Positions 1 to 11,960 of a stretch of DNA of 64,000 nt are shown in pieces. The notes under the pieces were generated by a model. The model worked only from the letters and a program-made list of their open reading frames with translations. It did no database searches and was not told the DNA's origin. The position numbers and the translations under genes were made by a program. Position 1 is the stretch's first letter. Each line of letters opens with the position of its first letter. The stretch is taken from contig JAQNBH010000004.1 in assembly GCA_028752905.1 (NCBI GenBank), positions 39,612,336-39,676,335 on the forward strand, given 5' to 3'. Source of the stretch: Cladorhizidae sp. MBARI D1340-BT2. Taxonomy: Eukaryota > Porifera > Demospongiae > Poecilosclerida > Cladorhizidae.

Positions 1-1560
1 CGTTCGAATATCCCACCCCACCATGGTGCCTTCTCCAAGTTAAAACTCCACTGAATGTGGATTCCTGCGAAGTATCCTTGCACTTCAGGATGTTTGAGTA
101 TCTTTACTAGGAGTTTGGCTGCAGACTTAAAGGTTCTGCCATTATCCGAAATGAGTCGAATAGGGACACCTCTTCGAGCAGTAAAATGCTTAAAGCATCT
201 GATAAAGGATTGAGTTGTCATATCTGGGACAACTTTCAGGTGTATTGCTCGTACCAAACAACAAGTAAAAAGACAAACCCATACTTTGGTACTCTCTGAT
301 TTGCCAACCTCTTAGATGTACAGAGGTCCTGCATAGTCCACTCCAGTATAGGTGAATACTGGAGCTTCTCTCATCCTGAAACTGGGTAGGGGTGGTGGAG
401 GTGGTGAATAATGTGCTCGTCCTTCAAAGCGTCTACAAATGACACATCGTCGCAAAATCATCTTCACGAGGCTTCTCACACGTACAATCCAATACCGACA
501 CCATTGTGCTTCACAACGGCATTAGCATCAAGAACAATCAATCCAGTCAATGGATATTGAGAATCAAATAGTATTGGATGCTGAGTCATGAATGGGAGGT
601 TTGCATTGGTTAGTCGGCCACCACAATGCCATACTCCAGTGTTATCAATAAATAATCCAAATTGCTGCTGCCATGCCGCAAACTTGGGATTCCTCACTAG
701 GGAGATTTGCATCTCCTTAATCCAGTGGGTTTCGACTTCCTTCAGGTCTTGGGAGGTGATATGCTGGGTGAATTCAGAGTCACTGCTCCTGATCTTATGC
801 ATCCAAATCCTGGAACATTTCAGTACCTGTGCTGTCACTCGCAACAGCCGAGTCTTGGAGCTAAAGTCCTCACACATCATCAAATTCCCAATTTTGACTG
901 CGCTAAAAGAGTGTGCGAGTGTTTGACTTTCTTCTGTTCCAGTCCACACTCCTCAGGCATGGTCGTCAGCTCATCTCAATTGGGGAAACCACTACCATCA
1001 CACAACCACGGTGGGCCATGTAGCCAGAGTGAGCAGGATGATAGCTGACTAGGATCCATCCCTCGGGAAGGAATATCTGCTGGGTTCTCGATACCTGCAC
1101 AATGTTGCCACTGATCAACTGCAGTCAAACTGCATATCTGGTTGACCCAGTTCTGCACAAATGGCTGCCATTCCTTTCTCCGTCCCTTGATCCAGTAGAG
1201 TGCCACCTTTGAGTTGCTGAAATAGCTTGGTTGACCTAGTGGGAGTTCAGGGTTCAGAGCTTGTGAGACATTGGCCAGCAGCTTACTTAGAAGCACTGCA
1301 GATAACAACTCCAATCGTGGGATTGTCTGTTCTTTAAGAGGTGCCACTCTTGTTTTGCAAGCAATGAATCTTGTGATGTGGCTGTCTCTCACATCCATCA
1401 CGAGATACACTACAGCAGCATATGCTAATTATGAAGCATCACAAAATCCCTGCAGACAATAGGAAGACACCATCATTGAAAGTCCATCAAAGTAACATCT
1501 GGGAATACTGATGGGCTGGCACTTCGGCAGACTGGATAACAGAGATTTCCATGTTTTGCT
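1..1560 (-). mobile_element. BEL/Pao LTR retrotransposon pol relic (RNase H to integrase), cut by window edge
   Basis: Read on the minus strand from about 1560 to 1, the translation follows BEL/Pao pol order. It starts at the Pao-type region with a CDAS motif near 1430, then LVMDVRDSHITRF and PRLELLSAVL. An RNase H-like stretch SKVALYWIKG follows near 1200, then PADIPSRG near 1070. Next come the integrase zinc region (CVIC near 430) and an integrase core. All three integrase acidic residues are visible: D in GVDYAGP (~345), D in LISDNG (~145) and E in EKAPWWGG (~30). It is broken: an in-frame stop follows GPLYI (~310), about 25 nt are missing after HNGV (~495), and the usual D of the DSKVALYWI motif reads N. 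No LTR is visible; the 3' end lies outside the window. Retrovirus-like origin, not functional. Confidence 0.85.
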
Positions 1561-2099
1561 GCAATGGGGTACTTGCATGATTACGCGATTATACGTCACC
1601 CGCGTTCAGCCCCGCCTATGTATGGTATTAGGGAATGTATTACAAATCATGACCATTCGTGAAAAAATATAGCCTTCCAGAAGTTAAGTTACACCACCAT
1701 TTTGCAGACGAACTCGACGATAATGTCGATCTATCGACCACCCGATGTTCTGTCGACCACTACCAACTTTTGTTGTTTACTGCTAAAGTATATACAAAAT
1801 TTATTTATGAATTACATGAGCATCAAGCACATTAAATGCTAACAATAATAAATAATATCAAAGTTTTATAATAAAGGAAAAGTTATAACTAGTAGTGCAT
1901 ATTTTACCACACTTACAAACTAAATTGTCATCACTACAAACACACGCCATGCATCCACTTCATATATACACTCAGCACTTGTTATGCTAATTTTTCCACC
2001 TATAATTATATTCTAAAATTCTCATGCACAGTGCCTATAATTCTTTGAAATCTACCTATTATTCTAATGATCGAACCTATTATTCTAATTATTCCGACT
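1561..2099. other. Intergenic AT-rich stretch
   Basis: No coding frame or recognisable element. Around 1800-2100 it is very AT-rich with repeated variants of the phrase 'cctattattcta' (2047-2095). It separates two minus-strand transposon relics. Confidence 0.5.
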
Positions 2100-4000
2100 C
2101 ACAAAATTCATTTCCTATAATTGCACTGGTGCATAATAGATGTTTCAATGTAGCCTTCCATAGAAGATGTTTGTAGGTTAGTAAAAGTACTGGATAAAAG
2201 TGGAAAAACATGCTCTGCTGCTACTGATGAGGGCTGTACAAGCAAAACTGTTTTGCATGCTCTTGACCACCATGGAAGTTCACTTTCACGGTTCTTCCCA
2301 CCAATCCAATTTTTTCATGTCTGGAGAAACTCCATTTGATTTAGCTATATAAATAGGCAGTTCACACTTTAACTCATCCAGCTGATTATCAGAAAACTGA
2401 TGAAAGGAAATACTTTTAACTGATCAATGTCATTGCAGGATTGTTTTAACTCACAAATCTTTGCCGGGTCAAACAATCTAGCATACTTAAAAGCTTCAAC
2501 AGTCTGCTTGAGTCATCTCCAAAGTTTTCATTGAAGTATCTGTATGCAGGTTCAACACATGCTTTAGCATAGTCAATCAGTTGCTGTTCACAAACAGGGT
2601 TGGAGGACAGCTTGCTGGCAACTGCTTTGACATTTGGATAATACCAAGTGGAAATAGAAGCAGAAAGTACATTTATTTATGCATTCAATATAAGTGGCCC
2701 ATCCCCTTCCAGGCGATATGTTGCTTTAACAAAAGGTTCACCAGCATCAATTGTCATTGCAATTTCCATCTGTAACTTACGATTCTTAGGAGGGTTATCA
2801 AGAATCCTCAACTTTGAGAGTGGAAGATCAACATTTTGAAGAAATGAACAAACTTCACCAAATGCTTTAAGCAAGTGGTTCATTACTTCATACTTGGACC
2901 ACCAATAAGTGGCTGAATATGTTGGTGCTGGGAAACCTGTAGCTGTCTTCCAGGCTAATTTTGTCTTTGGACTTCTTGAAAAAACCCCAACCCAACCCTT
3001 CATAAAGCACAGGTGTGATGATTCTCTCCCCCACATAATCCAAGGTGTGAGAAAAGTACCCTACATCTAAAATGTGTGGGAAGACAATACTCAATGTGCG
3101 TATTGCTACATTGTTCACTGATGCACGATCCCACATAGCAGCTACTAACAGGTTGGAGGCAATACCTAGCTCAGTGGAAAGGCAAATGATCAATTGACGT
3201 ACAAGTTTTCACCTGTAAGCCTCTTAGCTAACAACATCAGCCGAACAACATGCTGCTGTATGTTCCACTGTTCATCAACAAAGCGCAGTAACGACCATTG
3301 CTTGGTAAACATGGGTTGTTCCGTCAAAAATTACAGACACTTTTTACCATCAATTTCATTCTTTATGCTTTCTCGCTGTTCATGCTGAATATAAGGAATC
3401 AGTTGATACAAATTGGTGCTGTTGGAAAGCCTGAATGCACTTTCCTCAAATAAAATCCGGGAAAAATCAATCTTAGCAAGCGGTACTCAAGCCTTTAAAA
3501 ATGCTGTGACTACTTTTACTCGATGGACACGAACTACATCTGAAAGGCCTTCTCCAATAGGGTGTTTTCCTTGTCATATTTATTTAACATACCACGCAAT
3601 TCCTTTGATGCAAAATGCTCTTTTCCGTTGGCATGTTTAGCCGACTTGATTTGCTGAGTTAACACACTCGAGATACATTCTCTCTGCAGGCATTGCAAAA
3701 CAACTTGCCCATAATAACAGTTTGATTTTCATTGGGGAATTCTCTTATCCTTGTAGAGATTGAAACCATAACTGGTTCAGCAGCAGCAACACCTTTACCT
3801 CGTTTAAACCCTTTTGGAGGATCACATTTTAGTTTCCACTTTCTTGTGAGGTCAGGTGGAGCAGGACTCGTAAGCTTGTCCAGAAGATTAGCTACTTTCT
3901 TATCAGGCCTAGTGGCAGTGCTCGACCCAGTAGCTGTGCTAGGCCCAGTAGCTCGAGCCTCAGTTTCTTGACCACTGTCTGTGTCAGAAGAAATACTATA
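2100..4000 (-). mobile_element. Decayed hAT-superfamily transposase
   Basis: The minus-strand translation, spread over all three frames, follows one hAT-type transposase. The N-terminal part (3990-3650) contains RKWKLKCDPPKGFKRGKG and FCNACRENVS, suggesting a zinc-finger region. The middle (3190-2680) holds WDRASVNNVAIRTL, DVGYFSHTLD, SPKTKLAWKTATG, YWWSKYEVM, DAGEPFVKATYRLEGDGPL. The C-terminal part (2400-2110) has LDWWEE and an ISSSRACFSTF run in the position of the hAT dimerisation motif. Numerous frameshifts and stops mean it cannot encode protein. Ends and terminal inverted repeats were not identified. The family assignment rests on motif order remembered from hAT transposases of cnidarians and sponges. 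Confidence 0.75.
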
Positions 4001-4322
4001 CAGCTATTTGTTTCTGCAGCCATTCCTATTGCCAACCATGTGCTCAAGCAAACGTGAATGGTGGGTCAGGTGACTGACAGTTGCCTTGATTACTGACATA
4101 CCTTTTAGTAGTTTACAACCTATGGCTACACTAATGAAATTTCCTGTTGACTTTACAAATGTTTAAGTAAGTTATGCAGAAACTCAGCCTAAGTTTCTCT
4201 GCTTACCACTTTCTAGAAATACGATTCAAGATACGGGTGCTGAAGCTTTTCGCCTCCAGAACCACTTTAATGCCAACGCGCACTAGGCGGCGCCTTCATC
4301 ATACTTCCGGCTATCTTTCCAG
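4001..4322. other. 5' flank of first glycosyltransferase copy
   Basis: No coding frame. This flank differs from that of the other three copies, which share a common upstream block, so this copy moved or diverged separately from the 20-kb array. Confidence 0.4.
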
Positions 4323-5576
4323 ATGCTAAAGTGGAACGTGTATGCGGGTGCAGTTCTTCTTACGTTCTTTTTTACCGTGACAGTTATTTGGATTCGAACA
4401 AACAATGGAGTCATTCGCCTGTTTAGATGCGGTTTCAGGGCTTGGGAATATGGAGCTGTGACAGTTCTACAGCCACCTATAGACAAGAACTGCAGCAAAC
4501 TATTTGGCGGAGATACTGATGAGGTAAAAATGGTTAGTGCTAAGACTACTGCTTGGAATAATTCATTGAATGACCATGATTTTTACAAAATGACGATGAA
4601 CTGTTCTTGGGTAAGATACTACTTTAGCAACAACCTTTATGTTACTGAGCTGGAGCGATTGTTTCCAATAGCTTTCTTATTTGATGTGCATAACAGTCCA
4701 CAACAAGTCATACGACTGCTGAAGGTAATTTACAGAGCTCACAATCAATATTGCATCATTCCTGATTACAAATCCAACTCTATCTTTATTGGCATCTTTA
4801 AAAACATCGCTGCATGCTTGAGCAATGTGCAAGTTCCTTCAAAACTAATAGCAGTAACATGGGGGACAGTTTCCATTACGGATGCCCAGATGATCTGTAA
4901 TAAGGAATTGTTGGACTCAAGGGAGCGACAGTCAGAACAGAGCAAGTTGAAATACTTCACAATAATTTGTGTGGCAAAGAACTGCCACTAGCTACTAACC
5001 ATGCGATAGTTTCCCACCTTGTGAAACTCAATGGATCTTCAGCTATGTCTCCTAGACAAGTACCAAAAAATGAACATGGAATATATCAGAGATTGAGAGG
5101 CAAAAAAATTCCTTTTAACCTGCCCTACTATAAAGCTATGACCTACATGGGCTTACCTTATGACTTTGTCAAGTTTCTTTTCACCAATTCAACAGCCATT
5201 AAGCTTCTTCAATCCATGCATTAGTCCAGAAGAGCACTTTTATGCCATTCTATCTACTATTCCGGGGGTCTCAGGAGGGTTCAAATTCAATGTTTTGAGA
5301 GTAACCATCAATCACTGCATCTGGCAAACAAAGCACAAGGACCCTTGTACTGGAAAAGTAGTTCACAAAATATGCATTCCGAAAATAGTTGATTTGAGCG
5401 TGATCATGAAAGAAACTAGAAATGGTGACAGAGCTCTCTTTCTCAACAAGTATTTTATGGAGTATGATCCCACACTCATGGAATGCATGGAGGAAGAGCT
5501 AATAGCTAGAAACAAAAGAGAGTTTGCTGAAAATGGTACTCCAGAAGGGATGGACATGGTCTGTGAATTCATGTAA
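4323..5576 (+). pseudogene. Core-2/I-branching beta-1,6-GlcNAc transferase-like pseudogene 1 (GT14)
   Basis: Full-length, intronless relative of the intact gene at 49268. The start MLKWNVYAGAVLLTFFFTV keeps the short cytosolic tail and membrane anchor. PIAFLFDVHNSPQQVIRLLK, DYKSNSIF and SNVQVPSKL are preserved. Two frame breaks disrupt it. About 2 extra nt near 4955-4968 (before CGKELPLATNH) shift the frame and end the first open frame at 4991. A net 8-nt loss near 5213-5225 (just before PEEHFYAIL) restores it. Between them the normal sequence reads on in another frame. The catalytic PEEH motif and the C-terminus through 5576 are intact. It differs from the other copies at many positions and lies 5.2 kb before unit A, so it is probably the oldest diverged paralogue. 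Non-functional unless the breaks are sequencing errors. Confidence 0.85.
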
Positions 5577-6535
5577 ATTCTACTCTCAAATGCAAACTAC
5601 AGCAGTCTACTCCACATTGGACATCTTGGTAGAGTGAAATTCAGTTGTTATGAAATACTTCACAATGATGTAACTATGTAGCTAGTATTAAAGTTGTGAT
5701 TTCTTACAGACTAATGTAAAATATGTGTATGTATACTTCTCTGTTATGTTGAACTTCCAACATTGTAATAACTGTATAGTGTTCATGTTGTGTGTGGTGG
5801 TGTGTTGTTGAGTGATCTTGGTGGTGTGTTGTTGAGTGATCTTGGTGTTGTTTCTCTTGTTTGCCATTCAAGATGTACTTATACTTATTCTTGTTTTTCT
5901 TAATATATAGTGACAATTTGGAATTGCTACTATAATTTTATATATAAGCAATGATCAGGGACAATGAGGAGCTGAAATGATGAGTATATATGAGTTGGAA
6001 TGGTCGGTATGTAAATGAGGTGTTGATTGACAGTTTGACTAATAAGGTGATTGACAGATGTGGGTGTCAATATGTGGTTTTGAAGAGTTTGAGAAAAATT
6101 CATGTTTAGTTTCGCTAATTTGCGGAAAGTGAATGTGCCTTGAAAGTTGTGTCAGTGAAATGTTTTTCATCGTGGTTGTAGACAGTAGTATATATATAAC
6201 TGATGAGGTGGAGACAGTTTTGATCCAGTGGGAGATCATTCTTGTCTCAGCATGTGCATGTCCTGCCAGGCCCTGTGGTTGGTTGAGATTTTTATTGTGG
6301 GTTTCGATGATATTGTCCATGTTTCTGGGGAAAAGTAGCTGACATTGACATTGTGAGCATTGAATATAGTCTGTGCAATGTACTGACTTTAGGGAAGTGG
6401 ATATCGATGAGGTCGAGGAATGTTTTGCCTCACATTTTGGGTCGATTGTACAATATCATCTTCCTGGCTCTTGATCTTTTGGTTGCATTGGTGCTGGTTG
6501 TTGTTGTTGGAGGTTGTCTTGCATTTGGTGTTGGC
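5577..6535. other. Intergenic, with a 24-bp direct repeat
   Basis: No supported gene. It contains two adjacent exact 24-bp copies at 5797-5820 and 5821-5844 (GT/TG-rich). Open frames on both strands are short and resemble nothing I know. Confidence 0.5.
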
Positions 6536-7381
6536 AGCAACTGTCATGTAGCTATTTGGTAGTCAGGTGCTGCTTTATTGAAGGTACTGTCCATGTCTGA
6601 GATGTTGGTGATTCATTTAGTGATAGATGGAGGGAGCTGCTTGATTATAGAGGGGTGATGATTTGATCTTTTGTTGCCAAGGATTTGTTTCTATGTTCAG
6701 GAGGCCAATCTTATCTGCTGGCTCCTTTTCTACCCTCAGCCCAAATTGACTAAGTTGTAGTTAATGATAAAGACTGACAAAAGAGCACACATACAGTATG
6801 ACCAGAATAAAGATGATTATCTGGAAATTCTTTTACAGGGAGTGACCGATCAGGGTGACAAAACAATATAATTATGGTAATAATTGCCTTGATCTAGTCA
6901 CAATTGCAAATGAATTTGTGAGGAACAATGAGCACAGACCGAGTGTTCGGGAACTTGTGAACTTATTTCAAACTAGGTTTATTCCAGGTATATATATTCT
7001 TTTCAATTACCATGACAATAAGGTGCATGTATCCCCCTCCCTCACACACACTTTCGTCTGGCCAATCCCAAAATGCTTCCTACCCCTCTGCACACACACA
7101 TACATATAATATATAGACTACATTTTCAACAGAGATATCAATCATATTGGAAATTAAAAACAACCAACTTGCTTTTCTTTTGTTAATCTGCCCACAGCAA
7201 TGACATGTGACAAGGCATTGTCTTGGTTTGTACATCTGAGTGTGTGTGTGTTTTTGGTTTTTTTTATTACAAATCTTAGTAGGCAGATTGTTCTTGTTGG
7301 ATCACCCCATTCATCTTTGACACTCAACACACTTTAGGTGGGAACAAGGTGCCTGACTAAGCATCAGCATCGTGCTTCTTA
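6536..7381 (+). repeat. 846-bp tandem duplication, copy 1
   Basis: Positions 6536-7381 recur at 7382-8227 with an offset of exactly 846 bp and only about three differences that I can see (e.g. attgcc versus atcacc at 6882/7728, and one G/T near the poly-T at 7260). Such identity implies a very recent event. A short plus-strand frame at 6855-7109 contains LDLVTIANEFVRNNEHR, which looks like the extreme C-terminal tail of ZMYM1-like hAT transposases (compare IKVIANEFICANKSC in the relic at 13850). Confidence 0.9.
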
Positions 7382-8227
7382 AGCAACTGTCATGTAGCTA
7401 TTTGGTAGTCAGGTGCTGCTTTATTGAAGGTACTGTCCATGTCTGAGATGTTGGTGATTCATTTAGTGATAGATGGAGGGAGCTGCTTGATTATAGAGGG
7501 GTGATGATTTGATCTTTTGTTGCCAAGGATTTGTTTCTATGTTCAGGAGGCCAATCTTATCTGCTGGCTCCTTTTCTACCCTCAGCCCAAATTGACTAAG
7601 TTGTAGTTAATGATAAAGACTGACAAAAGAGCACACATACAGTATGACCAGAATAAAGATGATTATCTGGAAATTCTTTTACAGGGAGTGACCGATCAGG
7701 GTGACAAAACAATATAATTATGGTAATAATCACCTTGATCTAGTCACAATTGCAAATGAATTTGTGAGGAACAATGAGCACAGACCGAGTGTTCGGGAAC
7801 TTGTGAACTTATTTCAAACTAGGTTTATTCCAGGTATATATATTCTTTTCAATTACCATGACAATAAGGTGCATGTATCCCCCTCCCTCACACACACTTT
7901 CGTCTGGCCAATCCCAAAATGCTTCCTACCCCTCTGCACACACACATACATATAATATATAGACTACATTTTCAACAGAGATATCAATCATATTGGAAAT
8001 TAAAAACAACCAACTTGCTTTTCTTTTGTTAATCTGCCCACAGCAATGACATGTGACAAGGCATTGTCTTGGTTTGTACATCTGAGTGTGTGTGTGTTTT
8101 TGGGTTTTTTTATTACAAATCTTAGTAGGCAGATTGTTCTTGTTGGATCACCCCATTCATCTTTGACACTCAACACACTTTAGGTGGGAACAAGGTGCCT
8201 GACTAAGCATCAGCATCGTGCTTCTTA
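7382..8227 (+). repeat. 846-bp tandem duplication, copy 2
   Basis: Second copy of the unit starting at 6536; both begin with agcaactgtcatgtagc and end with catcgtgcttctt. The hAT-tail-like frame is repeated at 7701-7955 with one residue changed (NNH for NNC). The unit also carries a (TG)n and a CA-rich tract, either of which could have promoted unequal exchange. Confidence 0.9.
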
Positions 8228-8531
8228 ACATGGGCATATATTCCCTGACTTCTCTGTACATCAATACTTTTACCATTCAGCAGCTGTTACATAGCGTAGA
8301 ATCTGCAAGCTGGGGGTGGAGCTGGCGGGAGGAAAATAGCGGACGCAGCAGAGAAAATAAAGCAGGAGGGGATAAATTAAACCAATGGGAGATAAAATAA
8401 ACTAAGTGTATTTCATCCAGAGAATATGGGGGACAAAATAAACTGTGGCACAAGTTTACTATATGCCCCTCACACTAGCGACGCGTCAGTTTAGTTGTTA
8501 TTGTTAACATGAAATCGCATCATTACGACAC
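8228..8531. other. Intergenic
   Basis: Purine-rich stretch with repeated 'ataaaataaac'-type phrases (8355-8450). No supported gene. Confidence 0.4.
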
Positions 8532-9009
8532 ATGTAGCAGTTTTTCTGCAAAAAAAGTTTCTCCAAAGAAGAGATGACTGTGGAAAGGTTAATAAAGGCA
8601 GTGAGGAACTTTCGTAGTACATGCTGTATCTTGCAATGAATTAATGGGTGGAATTTCATAATTGGTGAAGTGAAGCAATGTGGCCTGAGGCGAAACGAAG
8701 CTAGGCGAAGGCCTCGCGACCTATTGCCTTGACACAACCGAGTTTTATTGTGCAGTTGTAGGAAGATAAACTTTACACTACATGAATAGCATTATATAAA
8801 GACATAGCACAAAATACAAGACATACCTACATAATATATTTGAGTCAAACAAGATTCCAGCAGATTTTACAAATAATAGTCTATATATGTGATGGCATTA
8901 ACAGGCTCAGCAATATCAAGATTAAATCATATCTGTTGGAACACTTTTATTAAACAGTTTGCACTATGGCTTGACCACAGACATGAATACCACTTGGATT
9001 CAGGAACTA

Positions 9010-9154
9010 CATGTGCACAGACACTTAAAGTGCCCCAGAGAAGCTGCAGATCCATAAGTGATGCATACTTGCCAATTTTATCTCTTTTCTCAGCACTGTA
9101 AGTATACTGTGTGGTTCTTCTCTTAAGTTTTGGAATACCATTTCTCCAACACAA
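9010..9154 (-). mobile_element. Possible pogo/Tigger N-terminal fragment
   Basis: Minus-strand translation gives KLKRRTTQYTYSAEKRDKIGKYAS, then in another frame GSAASLVHFK. The pattern of basic residues, Y-S-x-E-x-R-x-K-I-G-K-Y-A and a following AA-x-HF resembles the N-terminal helix-turn-helix region of pogo-like transposases of marine invertebrates. It lies in the upstream block of the glycosyltransferase and recurs in units B and C. Short and frame-broken, so assignment is tentative. Confidence 0.35.
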
Positions 9155-9492
9155 GCATTAGAGCTCATAATACTTCGCTAGGTAAGGCTACGCCATCCAC
9201 CACTTTAAGAAAGACAAAAATCTTGCTCTTCCAGGTTCTATCTCATGAAAATAGCTTATGAGACTTCCTTAGGCGTAAAATCAGTCTCTATGTGCAGACA
9301 TTTATGCTGTGGAGAGCGGAGAGCATGTGGTATAAATTAATACAAGATAATAGGCTCGTATAGCGCTCTCGAACCAAAATTAAATTAGACAACGGGTACT
9401 AATGGCTACCCTCCCTCCAATGCAGTGGGCGTAACCTTCGTCCTAATTTGTGCGATTTTAATCGAGATTTTAATACTTTGCTAAATCTCCAG
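9155..9492. other. 5' flank of glycosyltransferase copy 2
   Basis: Non-coding block shared with 28986-29305 and 48886-49267. It probably holds the promoter and 5' UTR of the intact unit C gene, but I see no clear TATA box or initiator. Confidence 0.4.
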
Positions 9493-10730
9493 ATGCTAAA
9501 GAAGAAGGTCTATGCGGGTGCAGTTCTTCTTACGTTCTTGGTTACCTTGACGGTGATTTCGATCGGGATAAACAATAGAGACATTCACCCGTATAGAGAC
9601 ATTCACCAGTATAGATGCTGGCTTCAGGGCTTGGGAATATGGAGCTGTGACAGTTTTACAGCCACCGATAGCCAAGAACTGCTGCAAACTATTTGGCGGA
9701 GATACTGATGAGGTAAAAATGGTCAGTGCTAAGACTACAATTCATTGAGTGACCGTGACTTCTACAAAATGACCATGAACTGTTTTTGGGTGAGACACTA
9801 CTTTAGTAACAACTTTTATGTTACTGAGCTAGAGCGATTTTTTCCAATAGCTTTCTCATTTCTTGTGCATAACAGTCCACAACAAGTCATACGACTGCTG
9901 AAGGTAATTTACAGAGCTCACAATCAATATTGCACCATTCCTGATTACAAATCTAACTCTATCTTTATTGACATCTTTAAAAACATCGCTGCATGTTTGA
10001 GCAATGTGCAAGTTCCTTCAAAACTAATCCCAGTAACATGGGGGACGGTTTCCGTTTTGGATGCCCAGATGATCTGTTATAAGGAATTGTTGGACTCAAG
10101 AGAGCGACAGTTGGAACAGAGCAAGTGGAAATACGTCATCAATTTGTGTGGCAAAGAACTGCCACTAGCTACTAACCATGAGATAGTTTCCCACCTTGTG
10201 AAACTCAATGGATCTTCAGCTATCTCTCCTAGACAAGTACCAAAAAATGAACATGGAACATATCAGAGATTGAAAGGCCCTTTTAACCTGCCCTAGCTAT
10301 GACCTACATGGGCTTACCTTATGACTTTGTCAAGTTTCTTTTCACCAATTCAACAGCTATTAAGATTCGTCAGTTCTTTAAATCATGCATGATGCACTTT
10401 TATGCCGTTCTATCTAGTATTCCAGGGGTCCCTGGAGGTTTCAACCGCAATGTTTTGAGAGTGACCATCGATCACTACATCTGGGAAAGCAATAAGCATT
10501 GTAGTGGGAAATTAGTTCATGGTATATGCATTCCGAAAATAGGGGATTTGAGCGTGATCATGAAAGGAACTAGAAATGGTGACAGAGCTCTGTTTCATAA
10601 CAAGTATTTTATGGAGTATGATCCCACACTCATGGACTGCATGGAAGAAGAGCTAATTGCTAGAAACAAAAGAGAGTTTGTTGAAGATGGTGTTCCAGAA
10701 GAGATGGTCGTTGTCTGTAAATTCATGTAA
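9493..10730 (+). pseudogene. GT14 beta-1,6-GlcNAc transferase-like pseudogene 2
   Basis: Relative of the intact gene at 49268, broken in several places. An 18-bp duplication (gacattcaccmgtataga, ~9578-9613) is followed by a 1-nt insertion in the RCGF codons (~9620). About 10 nt are lost near 9740 (TTVWNN region), and further losses occur near 10279-10296 around KGKKIPFNLPYYK, producing a stop after PFNLP. A 9-nt in-frame deletion at ~10390 removes the PEE residues, so the likely catalytic Glu of the PEEHFYAIL motif is gone (the protein reads MMHFYAVL). The last 143 codons to 10730 are otherwise open. Loss of the catalytic residue means even frame repair would not yield a normal enzyme. Confidence 0.88.
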
Positions 10731-11034
10731 CATATGCAAATTACAGCAGTATTCCACATTGGAGAGATTGATTGAGTGAAAGTCAGTTGTTATGAAATAT
10801 TTAGCAATGGTAGAACTATGTATAGTGCTGACAACATATTTGCCCTTTACTTGCATATTGTGAATGTCCTGATTTTTTTACGCTATATACTTTTTTGTCC
10901 AGATCTACAACATTGACCTGGTAATTAACAATGAGAACACTTTTTCCTTTTTCCCCCCCCCCCTCTCATCTTGTTCACGTGCTCGACATATGTGCAAGGG
11001 TGTGGTTTGTAGCATGTGGTGAATACCTAGCTAC
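10731..11034. other. 3' flank shared by copies 2, 3 and 4
   Basis: Non-coding sequence following the stop codon and conserved at 30571-30850 and 50522-50810. It has a poly-pyrimidine/C tract near 10945-10965. Confidence 0.5.
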
Positions 11035-11125
11035 CAGTATATAAAAGCTCACGCTAGTCTTAGCATCTCATTATTCCTGATGAAGGCTAGAGCATCTAGT
11101 CAAAATGTGTGGAGAGAATAAAATT
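11035..11125 (+). repeat. TATA box plus hammerhead-like hairpin, decayed retroelement end
   Basis: 'gtatataaaagctc' (11036-11049) is followed by CTGATGA (11077-11083), a perfect 7-bp hairpin (stem 11085-11091 / 11095-11101, loop GCA), AAAATG and then AATAAA (~11117). The arrangement CTGATGA-stem II-GAAA is the core of hammerhead ribozymes found in Penelope-like element ends. Here GAAAC reads AAAAT, exactly the change expected if two CpG sites had decayed. Repeats at 30896 and 50852. The cleavage site and stems I/III are not established. Confidence 0.4.
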
Positions 11126-11960
11126 GTAGTTGATCGTTGTTATAAGATGGAGTGTATTCAACTTAAGCTTCCTGCAGAGAGTTGAGAGGTCAAGTCATGT
11201 ACGACTATCATATCACATCAGAGACTTTGGCACTCATCTAGTGTTTCTTCTTGGGGTGGGCACTGAGTTATGCAGGAGAGCACAGCGTCTCAGGAAGCAC
11301 ACCAGTGGCAGTCTTCAGATACGACCATACAAGCCAAACATATCTTAGCAGTCATTCACACTCTTGGTAACTTGGTTATCTCGTTGCACTAGGAGAAAAG
11401 ACAAGTGAAGGAAAAAAGACACTATAATTATATATCAGGTATATAATAGCTATACTCACAGCTGATGGGCTCCAGTTTGATTATGGTCTTCACAAAGAAA
11501 GTGTGACGCTATAAATGGAGACAGAAAAGGTCAGTAAAGACTAGAGGGAAGTGTGAGATGGAAAATAGGAAAGGGAGCAAGGGATATGGCAAGAGGGAGA
11601 AGGGAATGTGGGGAGGAAGGAGGGAGAACAAATGCTGAGAAATAGAGTGGAAACATGAGAATGGCCAGAGGAAGCATGGAAGACACTTGGCTGTTCATGA
11701 GACCCAAGTAGAGCAGGTGACAGCACATAGATACACATTCATACCACATAGCTCCTGTTCTCACCTGCTGCATGTTAAAGTCTGACCTAGAGGTGGTGTT
11801 GTCGTGAGGCTACTGCTAACTTTAGAGTATTCATGATTTTTCAAACACCCACACTGATGAATACAGTAATCCAACCCACTGTAATAGCGTAACTAACTTT
11901 CTTGTGAGACAGTCATCCACATGCCGCTATTGTAAGTCATAATAATAAGTTAATCTCTCT
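11126..11960. other. Intergenic block shared with unit C only
   Basis: Conserved at 50900-51690 but deleted in unit B, where the sequence jumps from 30965 to the integrase part of the Gypsy relic. It includes a purine-rich stretch (11540-11660) whose minus-strand frames are low-complexity shadows. No gene supported. Confidence 0.5.

Noticed and set aside
11531..11773. Minus-strand open frames rich in Ser/Pro/Leu
   Set aside because: They arise from a purine-rich low-complexity tract, differ between units A and C by indels and have no domain.
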